Source: Biscogniauxia marginata
Taxonomy: Eukaryota; Ascomycota; Sordariomycetes; Xylariales; Xylariaceae
NCBI GenBank assembly: GCA_022695795.1
Contig: MU404072.1
Coordinates: 1 to 64,000, forward strand
DNA length: 64,000 nucleotides
Direction: 5' to 3'
Below, in pieces: positions 33,416 through 46,538 of this stretch. Each line of letters starts with the position of its first letter. Position 1 is the stretch's first letter. A program made the position numbers and the translations under genes. Under the pieces are notes generated by a model. That model saw nothing but the letters and a program-made list of their open reading frames with translations. It was not told the DNA's origin and searched no databases.

Positions 33416-36400
33416 AATTGTGGTGCTGCCAAGCCGAATAGTAGTAGGATCCCGCCCAAGTACCGCTACTTGCCCCCGTAGCAAGCAGGTACTCGCATTT
33501 ATCACGATACTTGGCTTCCTAGTGCCGCAAGGACCTATAAAATCCTTCAGAACCTTGCTGCAATGCTGCTGCAGCCCTGCTGTTACCAACTCTCCGATCT
33601 TTGGATGCCATACATATAAGTAAGCTATGGACAGGTAGCATGCATGTACGCATCTAGGGTAGACACATACTCTGCTAATTCACCAGGCCTGCTTCTGCTG
33701 ACTTGGTTACCTATTTCATCCCCGGGTACAGACGGTTAGCTACACACATCCAAAGTTAATTCAACAGGTATATAGTCCCAATGAAACGGCTTCGTTGATT
33801 CACCATCGCCTCTTTGACTTCGTTTAGAAGTAGAGAAAATGTAAGGGCAAAAGTGAGATGCTCTAATAGTATACACCATCAGAGTGCTATTCCGGTTTAG
33901 AATTTCTCTTCAGCCGTAACCGTGCAGTTGAATGGCGAGTATCAAAGTAGACATTAGACCTAATAGCAGTATTGGGAATAGGCTTTTCACCACCCTATTC
34001 AGCATGATCCGGTCAGAATCGTCGAAATTAAAGACGATTGCAGTAGACATATCATAGACGGAACACGAGGCTAACGAGACTATTCAAGCCGCCTGCGATA
34101 TAATTAAGTGTTATGATCTTTATTCATTGCTATAAACTCTGGGATCTTCTCTTCCCAAGGAATTGCCCTACAGGCTAACTATGATAAATTCATTGGATAC
34201 GTTTAGGCATCAATATTCTCTTTACGCGACCAGTTCTATTAAAAATGTCTCCCTGATCTCATCTCAAAGGAAATGTTTCCAGCTTGAAACGCACATTCCA
34301 ATAGACAAATCCTTCCCAGTTAATCCAGTGGGCTATTATGCAAATATGATTTGCGGGCCGTGGAAGTAACGAATATTCCAGGAACCAAATTTAATCTCAA
34401 ACCCGCCACTGCCAGCGCGGGTTCACCTCACAACTAAAGCTCTATTCAGTTAGCTATCATTGGTAGCCATCACCGCCAAGATGATGAATGGAAATCGGAC
34501 ATGCCGACATACTGGAGCAGACCGAACCTACTAAATATCTGGATCGAATGATTCGTATGATCGATATTCCTGGCTTCTAGGGAACTTGGCATATCTCTTG
34601 TAAAGGTATCCGGCACACCAAGTCCATACGGGTATACTACCCGTATGTTCTTGTAACCATGGGCTTGTACCGAGAAAGTCAATGTTGAAACAACTAATCC
34701 TCGCAAGCTCGCCGGACCCAAGCATCTTTTTGTTGATTAGAACAATACTGTAAGAGGCCGATTAGCTATTTGGACACGACCGCTCGGAACGACTAAACAT
34801 TATCGAGACTAAGTCCCAGCCAAGAAGATCAGATAACAAGAGTTAGAGAGTCGCCGAGAACGAAGCTTAACTCAGCTAGCACCATACCTTAGGTAAATTG
34901 CATGAGTGTCTGGATTTTAAGCTCATACTGCGTGCTAGTATTTATGTTTGATTTGCTAGCTCCATCCGTCCCTATATACCATGACTATAGATGCCACCAA
35001 TAGCCTGATTCTATGAAGAAGTTGAGAAAATAAAATATGACGAGAGGAGGTAAAAGTCTCGTTCGTTTCTTGGTTCATTTGTCCGGGATCACGAACACAG
35101 GTATTGGCATGCGCAGTGATGAGCCACATGACTGTTTTCATCGCCTTTGGTCTTTGAAAGAGCATTGAGTTACTGAAACGGCAACAGTAAGAACCGTCGG
35201 AATTTGGTTTGAGAATCGCGGCTCTGCTGCCAGGGATCAAGGGGGGTAGGGGGCGGGGGTGGGACTTGCACTAGGTACCTATGTAGGTACTTGTCGTCTA
35301 TACAGGTGGTACGGTACCTTTCCCACCACCTCCAGCTGCACCCACCCCTCCCCGCCCTGTACGATATTCTTATACAGCAGATAAGGAATTTCGCGTCGAG
35401 ACTTTCACCAACACAGATCGATCGCTGGTGAGAGTAGTTTCTGCGAAGCTCGGAGAAGGGAAATTATGGTTTAAAAAAGTCTTGAGAATATGGTAGGAAG
35501 AGTGTAACTAAATGGGTTGGCTTGCTGGCTCGCTGATGTTGAAGCGAAGATGTGGACGCCAGGGGCTATATTTGGAAGGGCTGTATCGAGCTGACAATCA
35601 ATATTCATGGATTTCGAAGGCTACCTAAGTAACGTAGGGAAAGGCGCTCGATCGGAACAAAGGCCCATATTACCTAGGTAGGTATTCAAGGATTATTAAC
35701 GACACGCCAACATGCCCCAAAAATGAAACGATATTTGTTCTTCTTGCTGCGACCTTCTTTAAATCTGATAATACCTACGTAAGGTACAGAATCTTGTCTT
35801 GCGTAATGAGAACGGGGCGTCTTAATGGATATTCTTCTGTGAATCGAAGCGCCGCATCACTAATCTGGTGTGAAAAAAAGGCGTACGACAGCTAGTATCC
35901 AGGTACGATGACATTACAAATGGCTATAAGAAACCGACTACACCGCCCTTACCAGTTGCGCATGAGATCTTCTCGCTGGGATTGCACGATCGAAACAATT
36001 AGCAAGACACGCCTACACTACCTAGGTAGGTATAACTGTCTTCAATGTCGAGGAACTGCGTGACAACGGCGAGCTATATCAACAATACATAGTAAGGATA
36101 CACCGGCCCGCAACCAAGCAGTTTGTTCAATGATTATCATGACGTACCGCTTGACCGGGCTAGAAAGAGTACAGCGGAAGAAAGGTCGTAAGTATAAACG
36201 CCGCAAGGTTTGTATGTATGAAGGGCAAGCTATCATTGGCCTCAGTGGGCTACAATTGTGGAACAGCTATATGTAGGTATACAAACGGGTTACAGAAGAT
36301 GTATGTCCACTAACCCATCTAGCCCATGGCCATGATGATCCTGGACGAAGCTTATCTGTAAAGGTGCATTAGCTTCGTCCCAGGTGTTCACAATGTGTCT

Positions 36401-39019
36401 CGTGCGTCCTTGGGTCGCGAAACCTCAGTCTTGCTCAGTGTAACCAAACCTTGGACAATACGTGCATATGCATGTGCATCAATGCTACCAAGATGGGCCG
36501 TTTTGTCGGAATCTTCGAGCTGAAACTCTTGGGTCCTGGTTAAAGGAGTGGAAGTCGTGGACCACGAATAACTTCAAGGCCGCAAACCCTTCGTATCTTA
36601 GACTACTCCGAGAGCAGAATCTATAAACTAGCGTTGGCCTGGATAGCAGAACCAACTTCAGCGGTTACCAATACGTCGGATCCCCTCAAATGCCGCCATA
36701 TTTTCTATACCGATTGTACTGTGAAAAGCCAAGGCTGATACGAGATTCTTAGCGAGTTTCAAGGGTCTTAAGCTATAAACTAGGTTATGCGCCTCCTAGA
36801 GCCGGGGGGACAATGTGAGACTTTCTGTCTTATTTAGCTACAAGAACCCAGAAAAAAGAAGGATGTTTTGTCTGACATGAATTAGTCCTGTTTGTCTCGA
36901 ACGCTACTACTAATAAGATGAACACGACTTGAAGCGCTAATGTAAGGGTAGACTATGAGCTTTCTACTAAGGGATCCTGCGCCAGCTTGGTACGAGGCCA
37001 CGAAGTTTCATGCGCTAGTGAGCCGAGGATAACAAATGTAGCAATGGAGATAGGTTAGAGACTGGGTTAGAAACAGGGGGTTCGTCGCTTGAGCACGTTT
37101 CGCAAGATAGAACGCATTCTGGAGGGGGGGGGGGGGGGGGTAAGGAAAGAGATCGAGAGAGAAGGAGGACAAGAAGACAAGAAGACAAGAAGACAAGAAG
37201 ATAAGAAAGAAAAGAAAAATTGTAATATTACCGGCTTTCTGTTAAGTATTTCTTAACGCGCCGAGATGGAGGGGCACGAGGGGTCGATAGAATGGAGATG
37301 AGTCTTGGCAGCCGTTGAGGCGCGAGAAGTCCTTCATGATTAAGAAGCTTAAACTTTTATACGTCTCTACCTGGGTTAGTATAACCAATATAGTGTAAAG
37401 CATTCTCTAGTAAAGGCCGGGTCGCTGAACCGAGTTCTACTAGGTAGGTACATATAGTATGGCAAGGTTCAGAGGAGCCGCCGAACCAAAGGGGAAAAGA
37501 AGGAGTTCCAAAAGTTCCAAACCTGTCAGGGGTTCAGGGGTTCAAGGACAAGTGGGTTGTCAAGACCAATGATACCCCCTGGTCATCTGAATAAGCGCGT
37601 CTCTGCAACACGTTTAAGCAACGTCCACACAAAACTCGCCCGACGTCAGACGTTAGACACGGACCTCCACGCCGCCTTCTTCGGTCTTCAGAATGGAAGA
37701 CGTGTAGAATGGGTCTCTTTCGCGGTTGACATACCAATCGCGAACGATGCATAGTTTCTCAAATCCAAACTGTCAGATAGTTCCCTGACAGACATTTCGG
37801 TGCGGTCACCGATCAGATACTACGCGTTTACTACCCCATGTCCAGGTGAATTCTCATGGAACGAGGGGTGTAGAGGACTGGCTATATGGCCTTTCTGCAA
37901 CCAGAGGAGCCGCTCTCTTCGCGTTCGCTTTCCGAAACGACGTGATGCCAGGAGTCTCCCTCTCCTGGAACGAAACGGGAAAACACAAACAAAGGTGGAT
38001 ATCGTCTTGTTTTGTATGCCATTCTAGGAAATCATGCCCCTTGTCTAAAGGAGGCTCAGGGCATCGCCCAAGGCGAGCTATGAAGTATCGGCTTCCTTTC
38101 ATCCCTCATGGTCAATTTACAGACCCTACAGGCGTCAATCAATATTGGTGTCTGTAAGAGACGCGACTTTGTACGAATGGCTAGGTTTGAGGCTACTCTA
38201 TACACGAGTTTTCTAGTTGAACACCTGCCTACGATAAGTGTTGACTTCTCCTATGTTAAGGTCTAGCCTTGGCTGAACGTTTTGGATCGTTGTAAACGGA
38301 CAGGAGTCGCGGATCAGGCCAAGGTTATGCTTCCGATCTTGTCACATCCACCCCATATTCTCCAGGGCCACAGTCTAACTACCAGTATGTCCTATGTGTC
38401 GTAGTGTGGTAGTGTCTACCCCTGCAACCTCAACCCTTGCCTTCCTAGTGGATGTCAAACGTCTGAATATCATAAAACGGTATATGCATAATGGTTATTA
38501 TCTATCTTCTTCCCTTCTTTTCTTTCTCTCTTGTTTGGTTACTTCTTTTACCACCATCATAGGATCAGTTTGTGCATCGATCACGACGTTGTTGCGTGCC
38601 TCCCTTTCTTTTCTTTCTTCGCAGCTAGCGACCACTTTCTTTCATCGCCCAACTGGCTTGGCTGCTTACACTCTTTTGGATAAATACCTTCGTCATCGGT
38701 GTAATCTACTTTGGACTACGGCCCTTCATTCAAATCGTGTTCGTTCCTGGTTTATCTCCTCGTCTTCGCCATCACGACAGCAAGCATCACCCAAGTCGTC
38801 TTGAGAGACAATCCATCGACGATACTAAGGAAAGGTTGGCCTGACTAGAACGAACCGTTTGGAGGATTCCCGATCTTTATTCAACGATTATAACAACTTT
38901 GATTCTCTTAGCAGCGGGGTCTGCCCTTTTAAACCAAAATTTGAACTCGGATTTCAATTCGTTGAGGCCACACAGTCGAAACATCTCTATCGATCAGACA
39001 TCTGCCGCTTCAAGATATA
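33416..39019. other. Gene-free region upstream of a Myb-like gene
   Basis: 5.6 kb of balanced composition. No frame exceeds about 140 codons and none shows a family motif or useful splice partners. It holds TACCTAGGTA twice (35671, 36019), a poly-G run (about 37123-37140) with an adjacent 8-bp tandem repeat, and a pyrimidine-rich leader-like segment (about 38490-38830). Confidence 0.55.
37168..37200. repeat. 8-bp tandem repeat (ACAAGAAG)n
   Basis: Four perfect copies of ACAAGAAG follow a run of about 18 G at 37123-37140 and a purine-only segment. The whole 37120-37220 stretch is purine-rich on the plus strand. Confidence 0.85.
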
Positions 39020-40115
39020 ATGGCACCCCCGATCCAGCTGGCAACCTGTTCGGGTATTCCGTTCACCCCTTCAAGTGATGCCCTTGACCGTCACGAATAC
39101 GGTATCACGAAGAACCGCAAATTCGCATCGACCGGTGGTGGGCGAGCCTGGAGCGAAGATGAGGTGAGTGGAATTCGTTTTATATAAATCGCGTCCGTTG
39201 CTCATATAGCCTGTGCATGCGAGAATACGGTTCTACCGTAAAGCTTAAGGCTGACAATCCTTCAATTAACAGGAAGTTTATCTTCTTCAGACCCGTCTCC
39301 AGAAGATGCCATACAAACATATCGCTGCCCACTTAAAGAAGACCGAGTTAGCTTGCCGTCTTCATTATCACCAGCTTAGTCACGGTAGCAACCGCCGCAA
39401 GCGCACTACCTCGGTGTCTTCTGGCTCCTCTGCTGGCCACTCACCAATTTTACCTGCAACTATTCCCTCGCCCATCCGGGAGTGTTCTCCGCACGCTACC
39501 TCACCCCCTGGTAGTGCCGGGAGCCACGACCCAAGCTCTCCCGGTTTTACGAATTCAATGCAGCTTCCTAGCATCCTGACTGGCAGCAATGTATCTCCTC
39601 GTCTTCCAGCTATTTTACCAAAACCGGCCAAGATGACTTTTACACCGGCTTCGGCAGTCCCGGCGCTTGGCTATCCCACACCTATGCCGGATAGTGCTCG
39701 ATCTTTGGCACCCTCCCCATTTCCTCAACCGTCACCAATCGGTCATGGGCCTAACCTCCGGTTGGATTGCTCCCTTCCCCCACCTTCGGCTCAAGTTGAT
39801 CTTTCCCGGCTCCAAGGAATCTATGCTGCACACAGGTCGTCTTTCTGGGGCGCAATCGCGGCCGAATATGGCGCGGGAGTCAGTCCTATTGTCTTAGAAC
39901 AAGCATGGAAGGCAAACATGCTTTCCGCCGGAGGTCAAACTCCAATTACGCCAGTTACCAGCCCCAATGATCGTGAAAGTATCTACGAAAAACAGGACAA
40001 GACTCGAATCAGCGCCATCCTTGGCATAGACGCCAACCCGCGCAGTCCAAAGGAGAGGGAGCTGGTACGGCGTCTGGAAGAGGAACGAACGGTCAGCGTT
40101 ACGGCTGGTGCTTAG
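39020..40115 (+). CDS. Myb/SANT-like domain protein
   Basis: Two exons, 39020-39163 and 39273-40115, with a 109-nt intron (GTGAGT...TAACAG), 328 residues. Splicing joins GGRAWSEDE to EVYLLQTRLQKMPYKHIAAHLKKTELACRLHYHQLSHG. This is a Myb/SANT-like tri-helical fold in which the W of WSEDE and the L-x-C-R-L-H-Y-H segment correspond to helix 1 and the recognition helix. A long Ser/Pro-rich linker follows, then a conserved-looking block (SRLQGIYAAHRSSFWGAIAAEYG-type, residues ~230-275). The C terminus has DKTRISAILGIDANPRSPKERELVRRLEEER. The start ATG is the first in frame and is preceded by a CT-rich leader. Likely a nuclear transcriptional regulator; targets unknown. Confidence 0.88.
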
Positions 40116-43100
40116 ACATTGAGGATTTAAGGTGGCCTGGTCCGTACGGTCGGGTAGTCGGATCTTGTCACAACCAACCTTCATCCGGCGTGTGACGGGT
40201 TGTGAATGAGAATTAGGATGTTGATTTCGAGGCAGATCCATCGACGTATGTTGAGCCCACAATTCTAGCCCTGATCGCCATTATATTTAACCCGTCTCTC
40301 GTTTTTCCCTTGTTCCTGGTATTTACCAGATTTGGTATCTCAACGAAGCCCGGGCTCGTATGAGTAGAAGTCGAACATGGTGTGAAGTCATCATCATACG
40401 TCCCTCCCCCTTTCCGATAACGAACTCATCAAACAGAGCCCTGCTTATGATTTGTAATTAACTATGTTTTCTTTAGTTCTCTCCCTTCTATTTCTTTCTT
40501 TTTGCATTCATACAGGTATGCTCAGGGCTCACGTTATCACGTTTCCTTCTCACAACAGAAACTCGAAGTTGTTTGGAACTAGTGCATCCAAGATTAGTCG
40601 AAACCACATTTCTCATTGGTGGAGCTTTGGGGAGGGGGTTGCAAACAAATAAAGCCTAGTGGAACCTTGGGCATGACAGGTGATACGTACATGAATTGAC
40701 GGCCGGCTTCTTTTCTTCAACGTTCCATTGAGATAGGTGTGGTGTTTTTGGTGGAACTAGTTATTCACCGTCTCTCTAGCATGATTGACGACGATGAGGC
40801 AGCATATTTTAGGTACCCAAGTTGTTTCTGGAGACAGAAATGTGTATATTACTCTGTTTTCTTTTGGCGAAGGGGAGTAAGGAGCATACAATGTTTTTAC
40901 TTCATGGAAAACATGTCAATTCAATCAAGTGTTTTCGATGGACTGACTATATAAGTGTAAATAATGTGATGTTGTAATATTCCTTGTACTTATCTATAAA
41001 AGTCGGGATTGAGATAGGTGGCATTGGACGCCTACGACGACTAAGAAACTCAAGGCTTACGAGAAAAGTCACGAGGGATACTTCGCCAAAAACCTATGAT
41101 AGATAATTATGCGATCAGGCCAATACTGGAATCGCCACACATGTGATGAAGAAAGCTAATTTAGACCTAAGGCTAGAGACCCTCTCATGAGGACAGTAAC
41201 GAGTAAACCGTCAATGGCGATTAGTGTATGACTTTCCAAGAGCGCCCCAAATCAAAAAGACCGCCTTGACTAACATAAGTAGGCTTGATAATGCTAATAG
41301 TATAGCTTTGGAAAGCCACTTTGCTATATATAATATGTGCTCAACTCCGCATAGCAAGGTGGCACATCGTAACGCCAAAGTGAGCTTGTAAGTAGTTTAT
41401 CCTCGACGGCTCTATTTATGGTGCATTAACATTCACCGTGCATAGTACGCGTGATACACACATATGTACGCTTTATAATCTTGCATCTTGTAGTGTAAAA
41501 GCTTGCTTACCTAGAGAAGGGATCAAGCCTATTGGGTTCAGCGACTGTCACAGGTCTGAAGAGACAAACTCGGGACTAGCGGTCTTGGAAGGATGAGATC
41601 CACTGTAAATTGGGAATATAAGGGTCGTGTACGTCTCAAAAGGGACCGAGGGGAGCTCTCTAGTGATTATTCTTGGTCTAATAGTGACTATATATGCCCA
41701 TCACTCTCAGTCTGCTGTGCACCTATATGGTCCCTTGGCAGCGACCAAGATTGAGGATTCCTTAAAGGGGTAGGATTAGTAGGCAGAAGCCCCCCTCCAT
41801 TATGGCTGATTGCTGCTCACTGCTCCTGCTTCTGGATGTAGATCAAAGTTACCACCGCCGTGATAAAAAGCAACCATCAAGGGGGCTTCCACGTTGTCTC
41901 TTTGGTAAGTCTAGCTGTTTGTCCTATCTTAATATAGGGTATTTATGGTACAATAACTTTGGCAAGTTTACGAGGTTGGTTGACTGTTAGATGATACTAA
42001 ATATGCATATCTAGAGGCTGTTGGCATAGCCCGTACTTCGCGTATAGTTATGTGGCTTATGATAGTGAAAAGCAGTCGTCTTACGATGAATATGACAGAG
42101 ACTGTCTATATAGATGTTTGAGCTAGGGACCACCTCAAAGGTTTTATTTCTTTATTTGGTACCCCTGTAGAGAAAATGAGTCAAATAGGAGACGTTTAAG
42201 ATTATCGCGTTTCATTGAAAATCCCGTAAGCGTCTTTGTGCATGTACTCGTAGTGTCATCCTTATACTACTCCTCTCAGATCTAAATGCCGGTCGTAACC
42301 GAGTCACGCACGTTCTAGTTACATTGATAGACCCTAACAAATACCTTCCTAGTAATGTACTGTATGTATACAAGATATACGAAGTGAACATGTACTAGCG
42401 TCGTATCCCCCTGCGATCCTCGCCCTGCAGGATCTAGCCAAGCCATTCCTGCCCACTTCTAGAATGATGAGAGAGTGTGGCCCCGATCACCTGGCCTCGA
42501 GAATCGAAGTGCAGCCCGGCTTCTCAGTCAAGTAATATTTATATGAAACTTCGAATATCATCCGAGTGTGCATAGTTAATAACCAGGAGCCACCATCTAA
42601 CAAGCGGTTGAACAGTAGAACAGCAACGGCTATCTCGATTCGTATATGTCCTACCGTAAGGGCTCGATTAAAGTTATACACCTGCTTGTAATGTCCTTTT
42701 GTTGCACCGTACTTGACGACATCTCGGATTTTCTGCGACTACGGGGATCAGTCCATGCCAGTCTGGGGTACCTCGGATGGCCTAACGGAGGGAGGAATCC
42801 TATTCCTATTGGGTCCAGCAGCACAACAAGGTGTTGATAAGCATCGAAAACGACTGGCTGGCTAGGGGGTTTTCTGGAGAGTCACCCATGCATGCATATC
42901 TGGGCGATGTCCTATCCGCCTCACACACGAATCCCTAGCAGAGCTCGGTCATGCATGGCCAGGGAGAAAAGCCAAGGCGCAATACTTATCTCGCCTAGGT
43001 AGGGATGGGCGGAATAGATTGCATCGTGTTCTCAGTCTTACTTGTTTGTTAGCATTAATTCCATAGCTCAACCTGAACATCTGCCGTATAATACCTCAAC

Positions 43101-44030
43101 GCTGACAAACCCCGTTTTCGCTTCTCCGGGTGGCGCTGGGGGGAAGTTCCCGGCAGACTGTTTATCATGATCGATTTAGCATACTATACTGCCTAGACCC
43201 GGATTTTAGTTTCGTCGGGAAAATGAGGCTTACGGTAGAGTAAATCATTCGTAGCTGTCGAATTTTTAATGAACCAGCCTATATACGAGTTTCTCTCCGG
43301 AGGTTGTAGTAGCATCTTAAATGTAATTATTGGAGTCTCCTGCGTCTTCTTTATGAACGTCTTCTCCTGTGTTACATGCCCTTCGTCTAGTCTAACCTAC
43401 TTATATATATTCTACGATAGACTAGGGTGGTAATGCCTGACAAGTTGCCATCTATTATTTAGTTTCATAGTAGCCTTACTAGGGAATTCAGCTCTCGTCG
43501 TGCTTAGAGGGGTTCTTCAAACCAACGTTACGATATTCTAGTGTCGGGAGTGTCCGGTCTCGCCTCGGCTTCGATCAACGGTCTCCACCGATCTCGTGAG
43601 GAGCTTAAGACGTCGACGTATTCACCGGAGAACAACCCATATGCAACTTAGGTTTATATCTTAAGGTTCTTGCATACTGGGGGATTTGGCGGCCCTCAAC
43701 TCCCCTATAGTTTACCTCATTGGCTATTAATAGTGCTGTCTTTGCTTCGGGTTCGATACCATATTAGGCCTCTCACAATCTACAAGGTTCACCTTGCTGA
43801 TTGCACCACATACCTCGACCTTCCAGCTTTTTTCGGAACTCCTACTCGTTGATGCTACTATAGGCCAGCAACCGCGCACCATGACATATTTTCTAACTTA
43901 GCTCTTGCTCGTTCCCCTGGCACCTGAAATGTTTAGGCCCCAGGCGAACGACGTGTCTGACAGGATATCTTCTTAGATCCTGGAATAGTGTTTGACTTGG
44001 GAATAAATTACACGAAGATATTAGGTTATT
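40116..44030. other. 3.9-kb stretch without a supportable gene
   Basis: Balanced to slightly AT-rich sequence with only short frames (up to about 80 codons), none with a family motif. The first 900 bp probably include the 3' UTR of the Myb-like gene. No repeats beyond short homopolymers were noticed. Confidence 0.5.
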
Positions 44031-45260
44031 ATGGTAGTTGGACTAACCTCTCTGGAGCCCTTCGGCCCGTGGCCTCTCCATGCACACTTCCCAGAAGATA
44101 CCAAAGTGGACAGCAAAACCTGCGATTACCATACTAGCAGCTCAGACCCTGGTCTTCTACAACATCATTTCAACTCGTCGCAGGCGGATCTAAGCGAAGT
44201 GAAAGCGACTGACAAATTCTGGTCGTGCTCCAGGTCGCATGCGGAAAGGCCTAAGCTGAAGAGAAGGTCTAAATCAGATTCTCAGGTACCACTGTGTTCT
44301 ACCGGCTATAAAGAAAGGCGGATTGTGGCAGACAGATCGATAGCAAGTCGAAGTCTAACAAGAACAATATCTCTAGGCGCCTGCGAATTACCAGCATTTG
44401 CCGTCTCAGTCCGTGGAACTAAGCGTAGCCGAGCGTTCCACGATGTGGATGGGCCAGAAACGCACACACTACCATGCAAGAAGCGCAGACTGCGTCTCTA
44501 TCTGGTCACAAGCCGGCTCTCGCGGCCCTTTTCCCTCCCGGCAACACACATCCTGAATCGCGAGAGCAACGAGGGTCCTCCTATGCTCAGCAGATTCTCA
44601 AAATTTGACACAATGGGCTCCAAGAGAGCCAGACATCAGAGCATTTTGATACGGAAGGCTGCGATTTTGAACAGCGTACGGATTGGCGTGAGACAAGCTG
44701 CTATGCCGAGGGGGCATGCAGTTATGGCGAATTCGACCGCACGGGGAAACGCGCTTAGATACAGCCTTCAGCTCGTGGCGGCATCGTCGCTGTCAACGAC
44801 CGGGGCAAGATTCCCAGATCGGTCGTTGAGCCATGAGTACCCAGTGCCACTGGTGTGGCAGCCGCATACGACAACCTTCCATCCATATATGCAAGGTTTG
44901 TTCTTGCCTGGCCAGGACGTTCCGGGTGCGACTAGCACTAGTGATACGAATACAACAGAGACGACCGTATATGCGAGTCGTGCGTCGTCAATTGAGCCCC
45001 AGAAGTCACCTGATACATTGTCTCGAATAGTTACCAAAACCAACAGGGTCGTTGAGGAGGATGGCGAGACTTCTTTCCCCGCATCCGACCTCGCAGTCCG
45101 ATATGCCGACCTCTCTGACGATGACATGGACGATGTATACGCCGACTTCGGTGTCTTGTTTGGACCTGGAGCCCGATCACCAGAGGACGGGGAGACCGAC
45201 GAGGGGCATCTATATGAGGAATACCTCGATGAGGTGGACGTGATTCAGTGGAGTGCCTAG
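44031..45260 (+). CDS. Conserved fungal protein of unknown function
   Basis: A single exon of 409 residues. The N-terminal 140 residues are Ser/Arg/Lys-rich. The most conserved-looking part is a basic segment at about 148-180, CKKRRLRLYLVTSRLSRPFS followed by LPATHILNRES. A second basic helix reads SILIRKAAILNSVRIGVRQA. The C-terminal third is acidic, with clusters DLSDDDMDDVYADFG and DEGHLYEEYLDEVD. I recognise this as a fungal-only architecture (basic RLRxxLVTSRLSxPF motif plus acidic tail) without known function; the charge pattern suggests a nuclear protein. No signal peptide or membrane segment. The start is supported only by being the first ATG in the frame; a later start would still keep the core. 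Confidence 0.75.
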   Translation: MVVGLTSLEPFGPWPLHAHFPEDTKVDSKTCDYHTSSSDPGLLQHHFNSSQADLSEVKATDKFWSCSRSHAERPKLKRRSKSDSQVPLCSTGYKERRIVADRSIASRSLTRTISLGACELPAFAVSVRGTKRSRAFHDVDGPETHTLPCKKRRLRLYLVTSRLSRPFSLPATHILNRESNEGPPMLSRFSKFDTMGSKRARHQSILIRKAAILNSVRIGVRQAAMPRGHAVMANSTARGNALRYSLQLVAASSLSTTGARFPDRSLSHEYPVPLVWQPHTTTFHPYMQGLFLPGQDVPGATSTSDTNTTETTVYASRASSIEPQKSPDTLSRIVTKTNRVVEEDGETSFPASDLAVRYADLSDDDMDDVYADFGVLFGPGARSPEDGETDEGHLYEEYLDEVDVIQWSA

Positions 45261-45855
45261 GTAGTATGGTGCTGAATGAGTAGAACCAGCCATAGCCGTG
45301 AATAATGCAATCAATTGACAGTGCTATACCACGCTGTAAACTCTGATAAGAATCATCAACAGGAGACCCTCCTTAGGTTGTCCTACACGGTAACCAGAAA
45401 CATGTGGTCACTCTAAAGGAGCCGAGCTTATTGGGGAGCCGCTCTAGCTAATCGACTCTATGGAACCGCTCGGGGGAGATAGGGACTAGGGTGAGCAAAG
45501 GGAGACAATTCGACCGCTTCGCCCCAAGCTCTTCGCTGAACAATTCATGTATACCAGGTATGCATTGGCAATGACGATGTGTACTTTTCGACAATAGCCC
45601 CTCGAGCTCCGTACATATAATACTACAATATCCAGTAACAGGCATATCACTAGGGCCAAAGGTATTAGCTATACTCATGACGAGATAGATGGGCCTCATG
45701 TGGCCTTCACGTCGTCTTGATCTCTACCCTCTGTATAGGGTACCTATATTCTGCCGCAGTAGATGTAAGCGTTAAATCACGCGGTACATCAGGTAACTTA
45801 CAGTTCTATCTCGCAGCGGAACAGAATGGGTAGGAAGACCATGTTTCGGCTGTTA
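45261..45855. other. Convergent intergenic region
   Basis: About 600 bp between the 3' ends of two facing genes. It should hold both polyadenylation regions. Nothing else is recognised; an 83-codon frame on the minus strand has no support. Confidence 0.5.
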
Positions 45856-46538
45856 TTAGCATGCTCTCTCTAATTTCCTTGCGCGATCTAGGGCAATATC
45901 AACCATTGCCTGTGGTAGATCCAGGTTAGCCGCTTGAGCTTGATCGATACATTAAAAAGGGCCGTGATAATCGGACCTACCTGGATGGCCTCTTTCTCCT
46001 CTGCGGCGGCATCACCGCGGTTGATACGGTAGCGCATATTCTCCATGATGACGGACCGACTTCGACCATTGACGAAGACAACGTACCGCAGCCCCGGAAA
46101 CCTGGATTCGTACTCATCGTTCAGGGCCTTGAGCTTGACGGCTTCATCTGCGTCACCGGTGTTAAGCTGTGCTTGCTCGGCCTGGCTTTGCGCACTATCG
46201 ACCTTCTTCGCTCCCAGGCGCGGATGTGATCCCAGGATACGGTGCAGCATCTCCTTTCGCTCCGGTGTTGGCTCATCGACTAGATGCAACATGAGTGCAC
46301 CCACATAATTGATGAGCGCCGGATACGACGTAAAGGGGGCACCGGAGACGGAGACGGAGGTTGCAGGTAGGCCAGATGACACGCGGGAATCCGCAGGCAC
46401 GTGCTTTTGCCGAATCGCGAGCAAGACCATATCATGGATATCTGGGGAAGGTTCAAAGAGGGTGTCGAGGGCGGAGATGATGGTTCCCTCGTCGGCGGTA
46501 GACAGAGATGATATTGACGGTAGGCTAGGGGATGCCAT
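45856..46538 (-). CDS. OHCU decarboxylase (ureide pathway of uric acid breakdown)
   Basis: Two exons on the minus strand, 46538-45981 and 45909-45856, with a 71-nt intron (GTAGGT...CACAG), 203 residues. The spliced end reads EAIQAMVDIALDRARKLERAC, a normal C-terminal helix; reading through the intron would give a false ILP end. The family marker SHPRLGAKK is present (His of the HPRLG motif is catalytic), followed by SAQSQAEQAQLN and ALNDEYESRFPGLRYVVFVNGRSR. The enzyme converts 2-oxo-4-hydroxy-4-carboxy-5-ureidoimidazoline to (S)-allantoin after uricase and HIU hydrolase. No C-terminal SKL-type peroxisomal signal is seen. It is divergent from prp19, with 650 bp between the start codons. Confidence 0.92.

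Noticed and set aside
43740..43775. tRNA-like word GGTTCGATACC
   Set aside because: The stem bases around it do not pair as a T arm and no cloverleaf can be built upstream.
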